Positions 23,961 to 37,775 of a DNA stretch of 64,000 bases are shown here, one piece after another (positions within the stretch are counted from its first letter, which is position 1; every line of letters begins with the position of its first letter). This stretch comes from Acidobacteriota bacterium (GTDB taxonomy: Bacteria; Acidobacteriota; Thermoanaerobaculia; Multivoradales; Multivoraceae): assembly GCA_026707545.1 (NCBI GenBank), contig JAPOWR010000005.1, positions 62,001 to 126,000 of the forward strand. The letters run 5' to 3'. The notes under the pieces are model-generated. The model did no database searches and was not told the origin of the DNA. It worked only from the letters and a program-made list of their open reading frames with translations. The translations under genes were made by a program, and so were the position numbers.

Positions 23961-26444
23961 TTGAGTTGCTGCAACAGCGCGACCTCCGAGGCGCTGGAGT
24001 TTCCGGCGTTGCTCCGCGTGGTGGCGGGCCTCGCGGTGACCGATGCCGGCGCGCGGGCGGTACGGGCCATTTCTCCGGGCTCCGACCCTTCTGAGATCGA
24101 GCTTCGCCGGATCCGCTACGCCGAGATCGCCCGGGAGCTGGCGGAGGCCGGCGCCCTGGTGCCGGTGCTCGATCAGGAGCTTGTGGGCCTGCGGCGCCAG
24201 TTGGAGAGCGACGGTCGCGGGCTGGGAGGCTCGGCTCTGCTCGGCCTCGCGTCCGTGATCGAAGCGTGCGAGGAGGTGCTCGATCGGCTGGGGGACCACG
24301 AAGAGACGCCGCGGGCCGCGGCGGAGGTCGAATCGCTCCGCGCCCTGGAGGCCGGCGCCGGGGAGGGCGCCGGATCCGGCGAACCCATCGGTTGCGCGGC
24401 CCTGGCGGCGCGCCTGCGCCGCGCCCTGGACCGTAGCGGCACGGTGCGGGACGACGCGTCGCCCCGGCTCAGGGCGCTGGTGGGGGATGGACGCCGCACC
24501 CAGGCCCTGGTCGAGACACGGATTCAGGCCTACGCGAGGGAGCACGGCCACAAGCTGGCGGACGACTCGACGCCCCTGCGCGGCGGCCGGTTCTCCGTGC
24601 TGCTGCCCTCCGGCAGCCGGGGTCGTCTCGCCGGCCTGGTGAGAGGTCGCTCGGCCTCGGGCCGCAGCTTCTACTTCGAACCCTCCGAGGTGGTGGAGGG
24701 CAACGACGACCTGGAGCGGATCGCCGCCGACACGGAGATCGAGCGGGCCCGCATCCTTGCCGAGCTGGTTCGCCAGGTGCTGGCACTGACCCCGGCGATC
24801 ATTGCCAGGATCGACTTCCTCGCCGCGGTCGATGCGTCGCAGGCAGTGGCACGCTTCGCCGCCGTGGTCGGCGCCGGGCTGGCCGGCACCGCACCTCCGG
24901 AGCCGAACGCCGAGGCCACGGCGCTCGAGATCCGCGGCGCCCGCCACCCGCTGCTCGATCCGCGGCTCGCCGACCTGAGAGAGGAGACGCTTGGCGCCGC
25001 CGGCAACCGGGGCGAGGTGGTGCCGCTCGACCTGGCGCTGGACGAACACCGCACGATGGTCCTGACCGGACCCAATGCCGGTGGCAAGACGGTGGCGCTC
25101 AAGACCGTCGGCCTGCTCTGCCTGATGACCCAGGCCGGGCTACCCGTGCCGGCGGCGCGCGACAGCCGGTTTCCGATCTTCGACCACCTCGTCGCGGTGG
25201 TGGGCGACGACCAGAGCGTCCTGGACGAACAGTCGACCTTCAGCGCCCGCCTGCTGCGTCTGCGAGAGGTCTGGCGGCACGCCGGACCGCGCACGCTGGT
25301 CCTGCTCGATGAGGTTGGCGCCGGAACGAATCCGGAAGAGGGGGCCGCGCTCGGGATCGCTCTGCTCGAAGGGCTGGTCGAGAGCGGCTCGCTGGGGATC
25401 CTGACGACTCACCTGACCCAGCTTGCCGCCGCCGCCCTCGAGTCCCAGGCCGCTTCCTGCGCTGCGATGAGCTTCGACCCGGAGAGTGGCATGCCGACCT
25501 ACCGGCTGGTCATCGGACCGCCGGGAGGCAGCCGCGCCCTGGCTCTGGCGCGGCGGCTCGGCCTGCCGGCGGCCTGGCTGGAGCGCGCCGAGCACTTTCT
25601 GGGCTCGGAGCACCAGCAGTTGAGACGGGTGCTGGAGCGCAATGAGCGGCTCCGGGAACGTCTGGTCGCGCGCGAAGGGGAGCTGGACCGGTTGACCGCC
25701 GAGACCGAGGCGGAGCGCGGTCGCCTGGAGGTCCGCCAGGCAGCGCTGCGGGCGGCCAGGAAGAAGCTGAGCCACGCGATCGGGCGGGAGGTGGACAGCC
25801 TGCGCCGCGCGAACCGCCGGCGCCTGGATGAGGCGCTTGCGGAGTTGGCGGCGCAGCCTCGCCCGGGCAAGCGGGCCTTCGCCCGGGCCGCCGGCCGTCT
25901 GCACCGGGAACTCGACCGCGATGCGGCCGCGTCGGCGAGCCGCGTTCCCGGCGGCGCCGGGGAGGAGGATCCGGAACCCGCTGCGCCGCCCGAGCGGCCG
26001 GGTCCCCTGGTGCCGGGGGCCCAGGTGCGTCACGACTCGCTCGGCTGGGTCGGGGTGCTCCAGGAAATCGGCGGCGATCGGGCCACGGTCCTGGTGCGGG
26101 GCAAGCGGGTGCGGACGGCTGCCGCGGCGCTTCGGATCGTCGCGACGGCGACGCCGGCCGCGTCGTCGCGGGTACGGGTCCGGGCGTCTTCCGCGCCGGC
26201 GGTCGAGTCGGAACTGATGCTGATCGGTCAGATGGTCGAACCCGCGCTCGATTCCCTGGACGTCTACCTCGATCGGGCCCTGGCCTCGGGCCGCGAACGG
26301 GTGCGGGTAGTGCACGGCCATGGCAGCGGACGCCTGCGCCGGGCCGTGCGTGAGCATTTACGCGGACATCCGGCCGTGGCCGGTTTCGATCCCGCGCCGC
26401 CGTCCGCGGGCGGCGACGGCGCGACGGAAGTGCAATTGCGCTAG
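23961..26444 (+). CDS. mutS2: Endonuclease MutS2 with Smr domain
   Basis: MutS-family ATPase without the mismatch-recognition domain; relatives suppress recombination or act on stalled ribosomes. The 827-residue protein has the clamp region (about 1-320), ATPase with Walker A GPNAGGKTVALKT, DDQSVLDEQSTFSARLL, Walker B LVLLDEVGAGTNPEEG and ILTTHLTQLA, then a long coiled coil (about 530-660). A KOW-like linker has PGAQVRHDSLGWVGVLQEIG. The C-terminal Smr domain (about 750-827) keeps RVVHGHGSGRLRRAVREHL, but the usual LDLRG motif reads LMLIG here. The start is taken as TTG at 23961, 42 bp after rpsU. Normal length is ~780-800. It sits between rpsU and dnaG, an unusual place. Confidence 0.94.
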   Translation: MSCCNSATSEALEFPALLRVVAGLAVTDAGARAVRAISPGSDPSEIELRRIRYAEIARELAEAGALVPVLDQELVGLRRQLESDGRGLGGSALLGLASVIEACEEVLDRLGDHEETPRAAAEVESLRALEAGAGEGAGSGEPIGCAALAARLRRALDRSGTVRDDASPRLRALVGDGRRTQALVETRIQAYAREHGHKLADDSTPLRGGRFSVLLPSGSRGRLAGLVRGRSASGRSFYFEPSEVVEGNDDLERIAADTEIERARILAELVRQVLALTPAIIARIDFLAAVDASQAVARFAAVVGAGLAGTAPPEPNAEATALEIRGARHPLLDPRLADLREETLGAAGNRGEVVPLDLALDEHRTMVLTGPNAGGKTVALKTVGLLCLMTQAGLPVPAARDSRFPIFDHLVAVVGDDQSVLDEQSTFSARLLRLREVWRHAGPRTLVLLDEVGAGTNPEEGAALGIALLEGLVESGSLGILTTHLTQLAAAALESQAASCAAMSFDPESGMPTYRLVIGPPGGSRALALARRLGLPAAWLERAEHFLGSEHQQLRRVLERNERLRERLVAREGELDRLTAETEAERGRLEVRQAALRAARKKLSHAIGREVDSLRRANRRRLDEALAELAAQPRPGKRAFARAAGRLHRELDRDAAASASRVPGGAGEEDPEPAAPPERPGPLVPGAQVRHDSLGWVGVLQEIGGDRATVLVRGKRVRTAAAALRIVATATPAASSRVRVRASSAPAVESELMLIGQMVEPALDSLDVYLDRALASGRERVRVVHGHGSGRLRRAVREHLRGHPAVAGFDPAPPSAGGDGATEVQLR

Positions 26445-26469
26445 CGCCGCCGCTGTAGCATGAGCGGTC

Positions 26470-28266
26470 GTGCAGCGGCGCTCCAGGCTTACCGACGAGG
26501 CGCTGGACGCCGTGCGCGAGGCGGTCGACATCGTCGACATCGCCAGCGAGCACACGAAGGTCGAGCGCCGGGGCCAGCGCTTCGTCGCGCTCTGTCCCTT
26601 CCACAAGGAGAAGACGCCGTCCCTGTCGCTCGATCCAGAGCGGAAGCTCTACTACTGCTTCGGCTGCGGCGCCGGCGGCGACGCCCTCGGCCTGCACATG
26701 GAGCTGACCGGAGACAACTTCGCCACGGCGGTCGAGCATCTGGCCAACCGCTACGGGATCCCGTTGCCGCGGGCGGCGCCGGCTCCCGGCGAGGACGAAC
26801 GGGCGGACCGGTCCGAGCGCATTCAGGCCGCGCTCGATGCCGCCTACGCGTTCTTTCGCGCCAAACTGCGCACCGAGGCGGTGCCGCAGGACTACCTGCG
26901 CCGGCGGAAGGTGCCGCCGGAGTTGATCGCGCGGTTCGGCATCGGCTTCGCGCCGGATGGATGGCAGGCGCTGGTCCAGGATCTCGGCCGGCGCCTGAAG
27001 ATGCCCGACCTGGAGGCCGCGGGCCTGGTCGCGCGCAGTCCGAAGAACCCGGATCGCCCGTACGACCGGTTCCGGAACCGGCTGATGTTCCCCATCCGGT
27101 CGCCGTCCGGCCGTCTGCTGGCGTTCGGCGGCCGCACCCTGGGCGACGACCAGGCGAAGTACGTCAACACGAACGAGACCGACCACTTCCGGAAGGGCAC
27201 CCTGCTCTACGGTCTGGACGTGGCCCGCCGCGGCATCCGCGAGCAGGGCCGCGTCCTCCTGGTGGAGGGCTACTTCGACGTGATCGGCGCCGTCCTTTCC
27301 GGCATCGACTGGGTGGTGGCGAGCATGGGAACCGCGCTCACCGGACAACAGGTGCGCCTGCTGGCCCGGTACACGGACGAAGTGGTCCTGGGCTACGACG
27401 GCGACCGGGCCGGCATCGAGGCTGCGCGCAAGGCGGCGTCGCTGATGCTGGAGGCCGGTCTGGTGGTCCGCCGAGCCCGTTTCCCGGCCGGCCAGGATCC
27501 GGACTCGCTGCGGCTCGACGAGGGGCCGGAGGCGGTCCGCGGCATCGTCGACGAGGCGCGGGACGCGGTGGAGCTGGAGATCGATGACTTGCCGAGCCGG
27601 GGCCAACTCGATCCCCGCCTCAGAGCCCGGGAAGCCGCGCGAGTCCGGGTGCTGATCGACCGGGTCAAGGACCGGATCGCGCGCCAGGGGTACTTCGAGC
27701 AGGCAGCCGAGCGGTTGGGCGTCAAGGTGGAGGTGCTGCTGCGCGAGTCGGCAGCCGCGGTAGAGCGTCCGCGGGATGCCGGCGGTGAGCAGGCGCCGGC
27801 GGCTCGAAGGCCGCCGACCACATCTTCGATCGAAGAGCAGGTGTTGCGGCTGATCATCGCCGCCCCGTCGCTCGAGGGCATCGACTGGCCGGACGCGGAC
27901 GCCTTCTTCGATCCGGCTCTGCGCGCCATCTACCGAGCTGTCCGGCAGCAAGTCGAGGCGGGCGTTGACCCCATCGACTCATCGGCCCTGGTCACGGCGC
28001 TTGGGCGGCGCTCCGACGCCGGTAACGGGACCGATGTACCTGTTGACCGCATCGCCGGCCTTTTGTTACAACGGTCGTCTGCCTTTCTTGAACCGGAACT
28101 CCGAATCAGTCTCGCCGAGCTGGGTCGGCGCTTCGCCAGACAGCGACTCCACCTGCTCGCTCGGGAGATCAACCGCGCCCAGCGCGAGGGTGACACGGAG
28201 GCTCTGCACCGCAAGATCGAAGAGAAGCAGAAGCTCAGTCGTGCCCTGTACCGCCCGAGAGATTGA
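26470..28266 (+). CDS. dnaG: DNA primase
   Basis: Synthesises RNA primers at the replication fork. The 598-residue protein starts with a CHC2 zinc-binding domain: C42-P-F-H45 and C63-F-G-C66. The catalytic core has YLRRRKVPPELIARFGIGFA, GGRTLGDDQAKYVNTNET, and the Toprim segment RVLLVEGYFDVIGAV followed by GYDGDRAGIEAARKAA with the metal-binding Asp residues. The C-terminal ~150 residues are the DnaB-interacting region (TTSSIEEQVLRLIIA). Length is close to E. coli DnaG (581). The GTG at 26470 lies 25 bp after mutS2, and rpoD begins 9 bp after the stop. Confidence 0.97.
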   Translation: MQRRSRLTDEALDAVREAVDIVDIASEHTKVERRGQRFVALCPFHKEKTPSLSLDPERKLYYCFGCGAGGDALGLHMELTGDNFATAVEHLANRYGIPLPRAAPAPGEDERADRSERIQAALDAAYAFFRAKLRTEAVPQDYLRRRKVPPELIARFGIGFAPDGWQALVQDLGRRLKMPDLEAAGLVARSPKNPDRPYDRFRNRLMFPIRSPSGRLLAFGGRTLGDDQAKYVNTNETDHFRKGTLLYGLDVARRGIREQGRVLLVEGYFDVIGAVLSGIDWVVASMGTALTGQQVRLLARYTDEVVLGYDGDRAGIEAARKAASLMLEAGLVVRRARFPAGQDPDSLRLDEGPEAVRGIVDEARDAVELEIDDLPSRGQLDPRLRAREAARVRVLIDRVKDRIARQGYFEQAAERLGVKVEVLLRESAAAVERPRDAGGEQAPAARRPPTTSSIEEQVLRLIIAAPSLEGIDWPDADAFFDPALRAIYRAVRQQVEAGVDPIDSSALVTALGRRSDAGNGTDVPVDRIAGLLLQRSSAFLEPELRISLAELGRRFARQRLHLLAREINRAQREGDTEALHRKIEEKQKLSRALYRPRD

Positions 28267-28275
28267 GGGCGTGTC

Positions 28276-30000
28276 ATGGCCCTGAACATCGCAGCCGTCG
28301 AGCCCGGTCCGGCCGAGCCGATCGAACACCGACACAGCTCGGTTCGCAACGTCTTCGCCCTCGGCCGCGAGAAGGGCTACCTGCTCCACGACGAACTCCA
28401 GGATCGATTGCCGGACGAGCTCCTCGCCGAATCGAGGGAGATGGACGAGGTCAGGGTTCGCCTGGGGGCGCTTGGCGTGGACCTGATCGGTCGGCCGGCC
28501 GTGTACCTGAACGCGGTGGAGCCGGACCCCGCACCGCTGCTTTCCGGCGTCGAACGGAAGGAACCGGAGCGGCCCACCTTCGTCAGCCAGGATCGGACGA
28601 CGGACCCGGTGCGCGTGTATCTGCGCGAGATGGGACGCGTCGAACTCCTCGACCGCGAGGGCGAGGTCGAGATCGCGAAGCGAATCGAACGCGGGGAGTG
28701 GATCGTCTTCGAGGCCCTGTGCGACAACCCGGTCGTGCTCAGGGAACTCCTGCGGATCAACGAGCTGGTGCGGCGCGACCGCCGGTTGATGCGCGAGTTG
28801 CTGACCGACGGCGGCGCCAACCTGGACGAGAACGCCAACAATCGGATCGCCAGGAATCTGGCCATCTTCCAGGCGATCGACGAGCTCGACCGCAAGGTGC
28901 GCCGGCTGCGGCGCCAGGGTGATCGCTGCCGCCGCGGCGGGGAGCGTTTCCTCGAGATCGAGCGCGAGATCGACCGCACCGCGGGCAAGATCACCGAGCA
29001 GATCCGCTCGATCGAGCTGACCGCCCAGACACGCGCTCGCCTGGTCGAGATCCTCAAGCAGATCTACGCCGAGATCTCGCGCCACGACCGGGACATCCGC
29101 CGCGCGCACATCGCTCTGGATCGGGAGCGCGACAGCGAACTCGGCGCGCTGCACCGGCGTCGAATCGAGAAGTACCGCGCCCGGCTCCGGGCCGCGGAGG
29201 AGCGCTACGGGACGACCCTCGGTCAGGTCACCGCGACGCTGAACAAGGTCCGGCACGGCGAGGCGATCTGCGAGCAGGCTCGCTCCGAGATGATCCTGGC
29301 CAACCTCCGCCTCGTGGTTTCGATCGCCAAGAAGTACACGAACCGGGGCCTGCAGCTGCTGGACCTGATTCAGGACGGCAACATCGGCCTGATCCGCGCG
29401 GTGGAGAAGTTCGAGTACCGCCGCGGCTACAAGTTCTCGACCTACGCCACCTGGTGGATCCGTCAGGCGATCACGAGAGCGATCGCGGACCAGGCGCGGA
29501 CGATCCGTATCCCGGTCCACATGATCGACACGATCAACAAGCTGACCCGCACCAGCCGGGCGATGGTGCAGGAACTCGGCCGGGAGCCGACCGTGGCGGA
29601 GATCGCCGAGCGCATGGACATGGATGTCGTGCAGGTGCGGGAGATCATGAAGATCGCCCTGGAACCGATCTCGCTCGAGACGCCGATCGGCGAGGAAGCC
29701 GACTCCCATCTCGGCGACTTCATCGAGGACAAGAACGCGGTCTCGCCGCTGGACGATCTGGTGTCGAAGGGACTGAGCGAACAGACCGCGGAGGTGCTCC
29801 AGACGCTCAGCCCGCGGGAGGAACTCGTGCTCCGCATGCGCTTCGGCGTCGGCGACGGCGCTGAGTCGACGCTGGAGGACGTGGGTCGCTCGTTCAACGT
29901 GACGCGCGAGCGGATCCGGCAGATCGAGTCGAAGGCACTGCGCAAGCTCCGGCACCCGAGCCGGTCGCGGCGCCTGCGGGCCTACCGCAACCTGCTTTGA
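28276..30000 (+). CDS. rpoD: Primary sigma factor RpoD (sigma-70)
   Basis: Housekeeping sigma factor. In the 574-residue protein the short N-terminal region 1.1-like domain is about 20-90. Region 1.2 has DPVRVYLREMGRVELLDREG. A non-conserved insert covers about 190-320. Regions 2.1-2.4 contain ANLRLVVSIAKKYTNRG, LDLIQDGNIGLIRAVEKFEY and YKFSTYATWWIRQAITRAIA. Region 3 has RIPVHMIDTINKL, and regions 4.1-4.2 contain SPREELVLRMRFGVGDG and VTRERIRQIESKALRKLRHP. The 2.4 helix keeps the Gln/Thr-type -10 contacts seen in sigma-70, consistent with the TTGACA/TAATCT promoter before the SUF operon. ATG at 28276, 9 bp after dnaG. Confidence 0.97.
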   Translation: MALNIAAVEPGPAEPIEHRHSSVRNVFALGREKGYLLHDELQDRLPDELLAESREMDEVRVRLGALGVDLIGRPAVYLNAVEPDPAPLLSGVERKEPERPTFVSQDRTTDPVRVYLREMGRVELLDREGEVEIAKRIERGEWIVFEALCDNPVVLRELLRINELVRRDRRLMRELLTDGGANLDENANNRIARNLAIFQAIDELDRKVRRLRRQGDRCRRGGERFLEIEREIDRTAGKITEQIRSIELTAQTRARLVEILKQIYAEISRHDRDIRRAHIALDRERDSELGALHRRRIEKYRARLRAAEERYGTTLGQVTATLNKVRHGEAICEQARSEMILANLRLVVSIAKKYTNRGLQLLDLIQDGNIGLIRAVEKFEYRRGYKFSTYATWWIRQAITRAIADQARTIRIPVHMIDTINKLTRTSRAMVQELGREPTVAEIAERMDMDVVQVREIMKIALEPISLETPIGEEADSHLGDFIEDKNAVSPLDDLVSKGLSEQTAEVLQTLSPREELVLRMRFGVGDGAESTLEDVGRSFNVTRERIRQIESKALRKLRHPSRSRRLRAYRNLL

Positions 30001-30020
30001 CGCGCCCCGGGCCGCGGCGA

Positions 30021-30049
30021 TTGACAGGCGGCTCGGACTCCCTCAAGAT
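30021..30049 (+). promoter_or_regulatory. Candidate promoter for tRNA-Asn
   Basis: A perfect TTGACA (30021-30026) with a 17-bp spacer to the weaker CAAGAT (30044-30049). The predicted start would be about 40 nt before the mature tRNA. It lies just behind the rpoD stop. Confidence 0.45.
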
Positions 30050-30095
30050 CACCACCATGTCGCCCGCCGCTGTTGCCTGGAGCCGGCGGATTCTT

Positions 30096-30170
30096 CCTCG
30101 GTAGCTCAACGGTAGAGCGTTCGGCTGTTAACCGAAATGTTGGGGGTTCGAATCCCTCCCGAGGAGCCAC
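30096..30170 (+). tRNA. tRNA-Asn (anticodon GTT)
   Basis: Full cloverleaf: acceptor TCCTCGG/CCGAGGA, D-arm GTAGCTCAACGGTAGAGC, anticodon stem TTCGG/CCGAA with loop CTGTTAA, and T-arm GGGGGTTCGAATCCCTC. Discriminator G with an encoded CCA at 30168-30170. GTT decodes AAC/AAU. Together with tRNA-Lys (CCA encoded) and the CAT tRNA (not encoded), this shows mixed CCA encoding in one genome. Confidence 0.96.
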
Positions 30171-30233
30171 GGTTCGCGGCTTCGCCGGTGACGCGGGAAT
30201 GCCTCTCGCGCCGGGTCGCGTGAGGTAGAAGAG

Positions 30234-31823
<1,590 letters not shown>

Positions 31824-31833
31824 GGAGAGTCGG

Positions 31834-33777
<1,944 letters not shown>

Positions 33778-33852
33778 CGCCGTAGGACTCCTCGGCGCGC
33801 GTGCAGCGGTCGCCTTCTGGCGGCCGTGACGCGGCTACACTCTGGTCGAGCG

Positions 33853-34962
33853 ATGGCTACGAATCCAAGCGAACCGACCCGCGACTTCGGGGCGCCGATC
33901 CGGCTCCTGGTCGTCGCGGCCTGCGTCGTCGTTCTGGTCGCCGGTCTCCGGGCCGCGTCGTCGATCATGATCCCGTTCCTGGTCGCGGTCTTCATCGCCG
34001 CGATCAGCCTGCCCGTCCTGACCTGGCTGCAGCAACGCCTGCCGATGATCGTCGCCGTTCTCGGCACGATCCTGATGGATCTGCTGGTCATCGCCCTTGC
34101 CGGCTATCTGGTCGGTTCCACCGCGAACCAGGTCGCGGGCGAGATGGGCGAGATCCAGTCCACCCTGACGGAGTGGATCGAAGACGGCGGCGAGTGGCTC
34201 GAGGAGCGGGGTGTGCCCGTCGCCAATTGGCGGGCGGGCGACGACTCCCTTTCGCAGGCGCTGGTCTCGCGTTTCGAGCCCGGTTTCCTGGTCGACTTCG
34301 TGAACCGGACCTTGCGGACGACGACGGCCGCGCTTTCGTCGTTCCTCGTCATCTCGCTGATCGTCATCTTCACCCTCTTCGAGGCGGCGACCTTCGGTCC
34401 CAAGGTGCGCGCGGCCTTCGGCAGCGCCGGCGCCGAGGCGCGCTTCGCCCGCGCCATGCACGAGATCCAGCACTACATGGGGATCAAGACGGTGATCAGT
34501 CTGGCCACGGGCCTGCTGATCGGCATCTGGGTCGGAGTGCTTGGCGTCGAGTTCGCGGTGTTCTGGGGACTCGTGGCCTTCGTCCTCAACTTCATTCCCA
34601 ACCTCGGGTCGATCATCGCGGCGGTGCCGACGACCCTCCTGGCCATGGTCCAGATCGGCGTCGGCCGGGCGCTGCTCGTCGCCCTGGGCTACCTGGTCGT
34701 CAACATGGTGATCGGCAACTTCATCGAGCCGCCGCTTCTGGGCCGGAGGCTCGGCCTCTCGACCCTGGTGGTCGTCCTTTCCCTCGTCTTCTGGGGCTGG
34801 GTGTGGGGACCGGTCGGGATGCTGCTGTCAGTGCCGCTGACGATGGTGGTCAAGATCCTGCTCGAGAACACGGAGGAGTTCCGCTGGGTTGCCGTGCTGC
34901 TCGGCGACAGCCGGGAGGCGGAACGCCTGGCGCCGGCGTCCGGCGGGGACGGGAACGACTGA
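33853..34962 (+). CDS. AI-2E family membrane transporter/permease
   Basis: 369-residue polytopic membrane protein. It has three N-terminal helices (VVAACVVVLVAGLRAASSIM, PFLVAVFIAAISLPVLTWL, VLGTILMDLLVIALAGYLV), a soluble segment (about 90-150), then five C-terminal helices including TVISLATGLLIGIWVGVLG, FVLNFIPNLGSIIAAVP, PTTLLAM and IGNFIEPPLLGRRLGLSTLV. FIPN-x-G and the NxxEPxLxGRxxGL block are diagnostic for the family once tied to autoinducer-2 export; members also include Na+/H+ antiporters, so the substrate is open. I use the ATG at 33853 rather than the GTG at 33826. A GGTCGCC-TTCT-GGCGGCC palindrome just upstream could be a relic of the repeat family. Confidence 0.9.
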   Translation: MATNPSEPTRDFGAPIRLLVVAACVVVLVAGLRAASSIMIPFLVAVFIAAISLPVLTWLQQRLPMIVAVLGTILMDLLVIALAGYLVGSTANQVAGEMGEIQSTLTEWIEDGGEWLEERGVPVANWRAGDDSLSQALVSRFEPGFLVDFVNRTLRTTTAALSSFLVISLIVIFTLFEAATFGPKVRAAFGSAGAEARFARAMHEIQHYMGIKTVISLATGLLIGIWVGVLGVEFAVFWGLVAFVLNFIPNLGSIIAAVPTTLLAMVQIGVGRALLVALGYLVVNMVIGNFIEPPLLGRRLGLSTLVVVLSLVFWGWVWGPVGMLLSVPLTMVVKILLENTEEFRWVAVLLGDSREAERLAPASGGDGND

Positions 34963-34971
34963 GACCCGGCC

Positions 34972-35718
34972 TCAGAGCAGGCCGGGGATGAGCGCCCGGC
35001 GGCGCGCGGGATAGCCGGGGAATCTCTCCCGGTACCAGCGGTGACGCCACAGTGCCCTTGGGACCAGGTTGGCCGCCGTCCACAACGCGAACGCCAGGCC
35101 CGGCAACGACCAGCTCATCAGGGCGAAACCGACCCACTCGACGATCTCCCCGGCCAGGTTGGGGCACGACACGTAGTCGAAAGCGCCGCCTCGGGGCAGG
35201 ACGGCACCGCCTGAGGCCCTGGCCCGCAGCGATGACAGGCGGTAGTCGGAAGAGATGTTGAGCACCGCTCCGAGAATGAAGAGCGCGGCGCCGGCTCCGA
35301 ACCTTGGATCGGAGAACCAGTCCTCCGGATAGTCGGCGAACCGCGCCAGGTGCCAGCCCAGGAACGCGCCGTTGACGAGGTTGAAGGCCGCGCCGGCACA
35401 GGCGGTCGCGGCCGGGAACGGGCGCGCCTGACGCTGGACGATCAGTGGCCAGACCAGCGTGCGGTGAAGGTAGTGGGCAAGCCAGAGGCCGACCAGGACG
35501 TCGCCGACCCTGTGGCGCTCGCCGGCCGCGAGGTACACCGCCGGAAAGACCAGCATGGCGGGCAGCTCCATCCAGAACCAGCCCCAGCGGGCGTCGACCA
35601 GGGGGCCCCGGGGCACGCCGCCCAATCGACCTGTCGTGTCCCGGCCCATCAGGCCGTAGACCAGCACCGGCACGGTCAGCCCGCACCAGATCAGCAGTGT
35701 CGGAGTGAACCAGGACAT
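34972..35718 (-). CDS. Steroid 5-alpha-reductase-like integral membrane enzyme
   Basis: 248-residue protein with about six membrane segments, resembling 3-oxo-5-alpha-steroid 4-dehydrogenases (NADPH-dependent double-bond reductases). Supporting elements are LGWHLARFADYPEDWFSDPRF, the NADPH-site region SCPNLAGEIVEWVGFALMSW, and the C-terminal WYRERFPGYPARRRALIPGL, equivalent to the conserved ending of the family. The true bacterial substrate is unknown; steroid, polyprenol or enoyl lipid substrates are all conceivable. I start at the ATG at 35718 (MSWFTPTLL); a GTG eight codons upstream is possible. It is divergent from the SUF operon and convergent with the AI-2E gene (9-bp gap). Confidence 0.85.
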   Translation of the reverse strand: MSWFTPTLLIWCGLTVPVLVYGLMGRDTTGRLGGVPRGPLVDARWGWFWMELPAMLVFPAVYLAAGERHRVGDVLVGLWLAHYLHRTLVWPLIVQRQARPFPAATACAGAAFNLVNGAFLGWHLARFADYPEDWFSDPRFGAGAALFILGAVLNISSDYRLSSLRARASGGAVLPRGGAFDYVSCPNLAGEIVEWVGFALMSWSLPGLAFALWTAANLVPRALWRHRWYRERFPGYPARRRALIPGLL

Positions 35719-35733
35719 CGCTTCACCGCTACG

Positions 35734-35761
35734 TTGACACACTGCTTTCCCATGCTAATCT
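35734..35761 (+). promoter_or_regulatory. Sigma-70 promoter of the SUF operon
   Basis: Consensus TTGACA at 35734-35739, 16-bp spacer, TAATCT at 35756-35761. It lies 36 bp before the rrf2 ATG and is the clearest promoter in the window. Confidence 0.75.
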
Positions 35762-35768
35762 CGGAATC

Positions 35769-35785
35769 GGGACTATTCGGGTCCC
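35769..35785 (+). promoter_or_regulatory. Operator-like palindrome at the SUF transcription start
   Basis: GGGAC (35769-35773) and GTCCC (35781-35785) with a 7-bp centre TATTCGG, placed where +1 to +20 is expected. Partly symmetrical GAAT/ATTC sequences overlap it. Position suggests binding by the Rrf2 regulator encoded first in the operon, giving repression when its Fe-S cluster is present. This is inference. Confidence 0.5.
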
Positions 35786-35797
35786 CGTTTCACCGCC

Positions 35798-36258
35798 ATG
35801 ATCCGACTGACCAAGCAAGCCGACTACGGCATCGTCCTGATGACCCAGCTCGCGTCGACCGGGCAGGCCGCCGCCGCGGAGCTGGCGGTGCAGACCCACC
35901 TGCCGGCGCCGATGGTCAGCAAGATCCTCAAGCTGCTCGCCAAGGCCGGCCTGCTGGTGTCTCACCGCGGAGTGCACGGCGGCTACGAACTCGCGCGTTC
36001 GGCGGCGGAGATCAGCGTCGCGCACGTGATCTTCGCGCTCGAGGGTCCCATCGCCCTGACCCAGTGCAGCGAACACTCGGAACACGAATGTTCGTACGAG
36101 GCGTTTTGTCGCGTCCGCGACAACTGGCAACGGATCGACCGCGCCGTACGCGGAGCGCTCGAGGACATCAAGATCGCCGAGATGGCCCAGGCGGACTTCA
36201 TGGCCGGCGCGCCCGGCCGGGTCGCCGAGTCCCTGATTCCGCTGGGGAGCAGCACCTG

Positions 36259-36259
<1 letters not shown>
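35798..36259 (+). CDS. Rrf2-family Fe-S cluster-sensing repressor of the SUF operon
   Basis: 153-residue winged-helix regulator. It opens MIRLTKQADYGIVLMTQLAS, the Rrf2 signature, with the recognition region LPAPMVSKILKLLAKAGLLV and SHRGVHGGYELAR wing. Three cysteines in the ligand loop, C90, C98 and C104 (in QCSEHSEHECSYEAFC), match the [Fe-S]-binding pattern of IscR/SufR-type members. As first gene behind the operon promoter it probably autoregulates sufBCDSUT in response to cluster supply. The stop overlaps the sufB start (TGATG). SufR and IscR names are both used for such proteins, so I leave the symbol blank. Confidence 0.92.
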
Positions 36260-37707
<1,448 letters not shown>

Positions 37708-37775
37708 CCCTTTCGGGAGCCGGGGTTGCCGGGACCGCAAGCGGCTGGGAAGACGCCGCACGGAGACATACAGCA

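Noticed and set aside
28066..29955. 629-codon open frame opposite rpoD
   Set aside because: Shadow of rpoD with no recognisable domain; the real gene has every sigma-70 region.
33778..33852. Full copy of the repeat before the AI-2E gene
   Set aside because: Only one GGTCGCC-TTCT-GGCGGCC palindrome; too short to call a family member with confidence.
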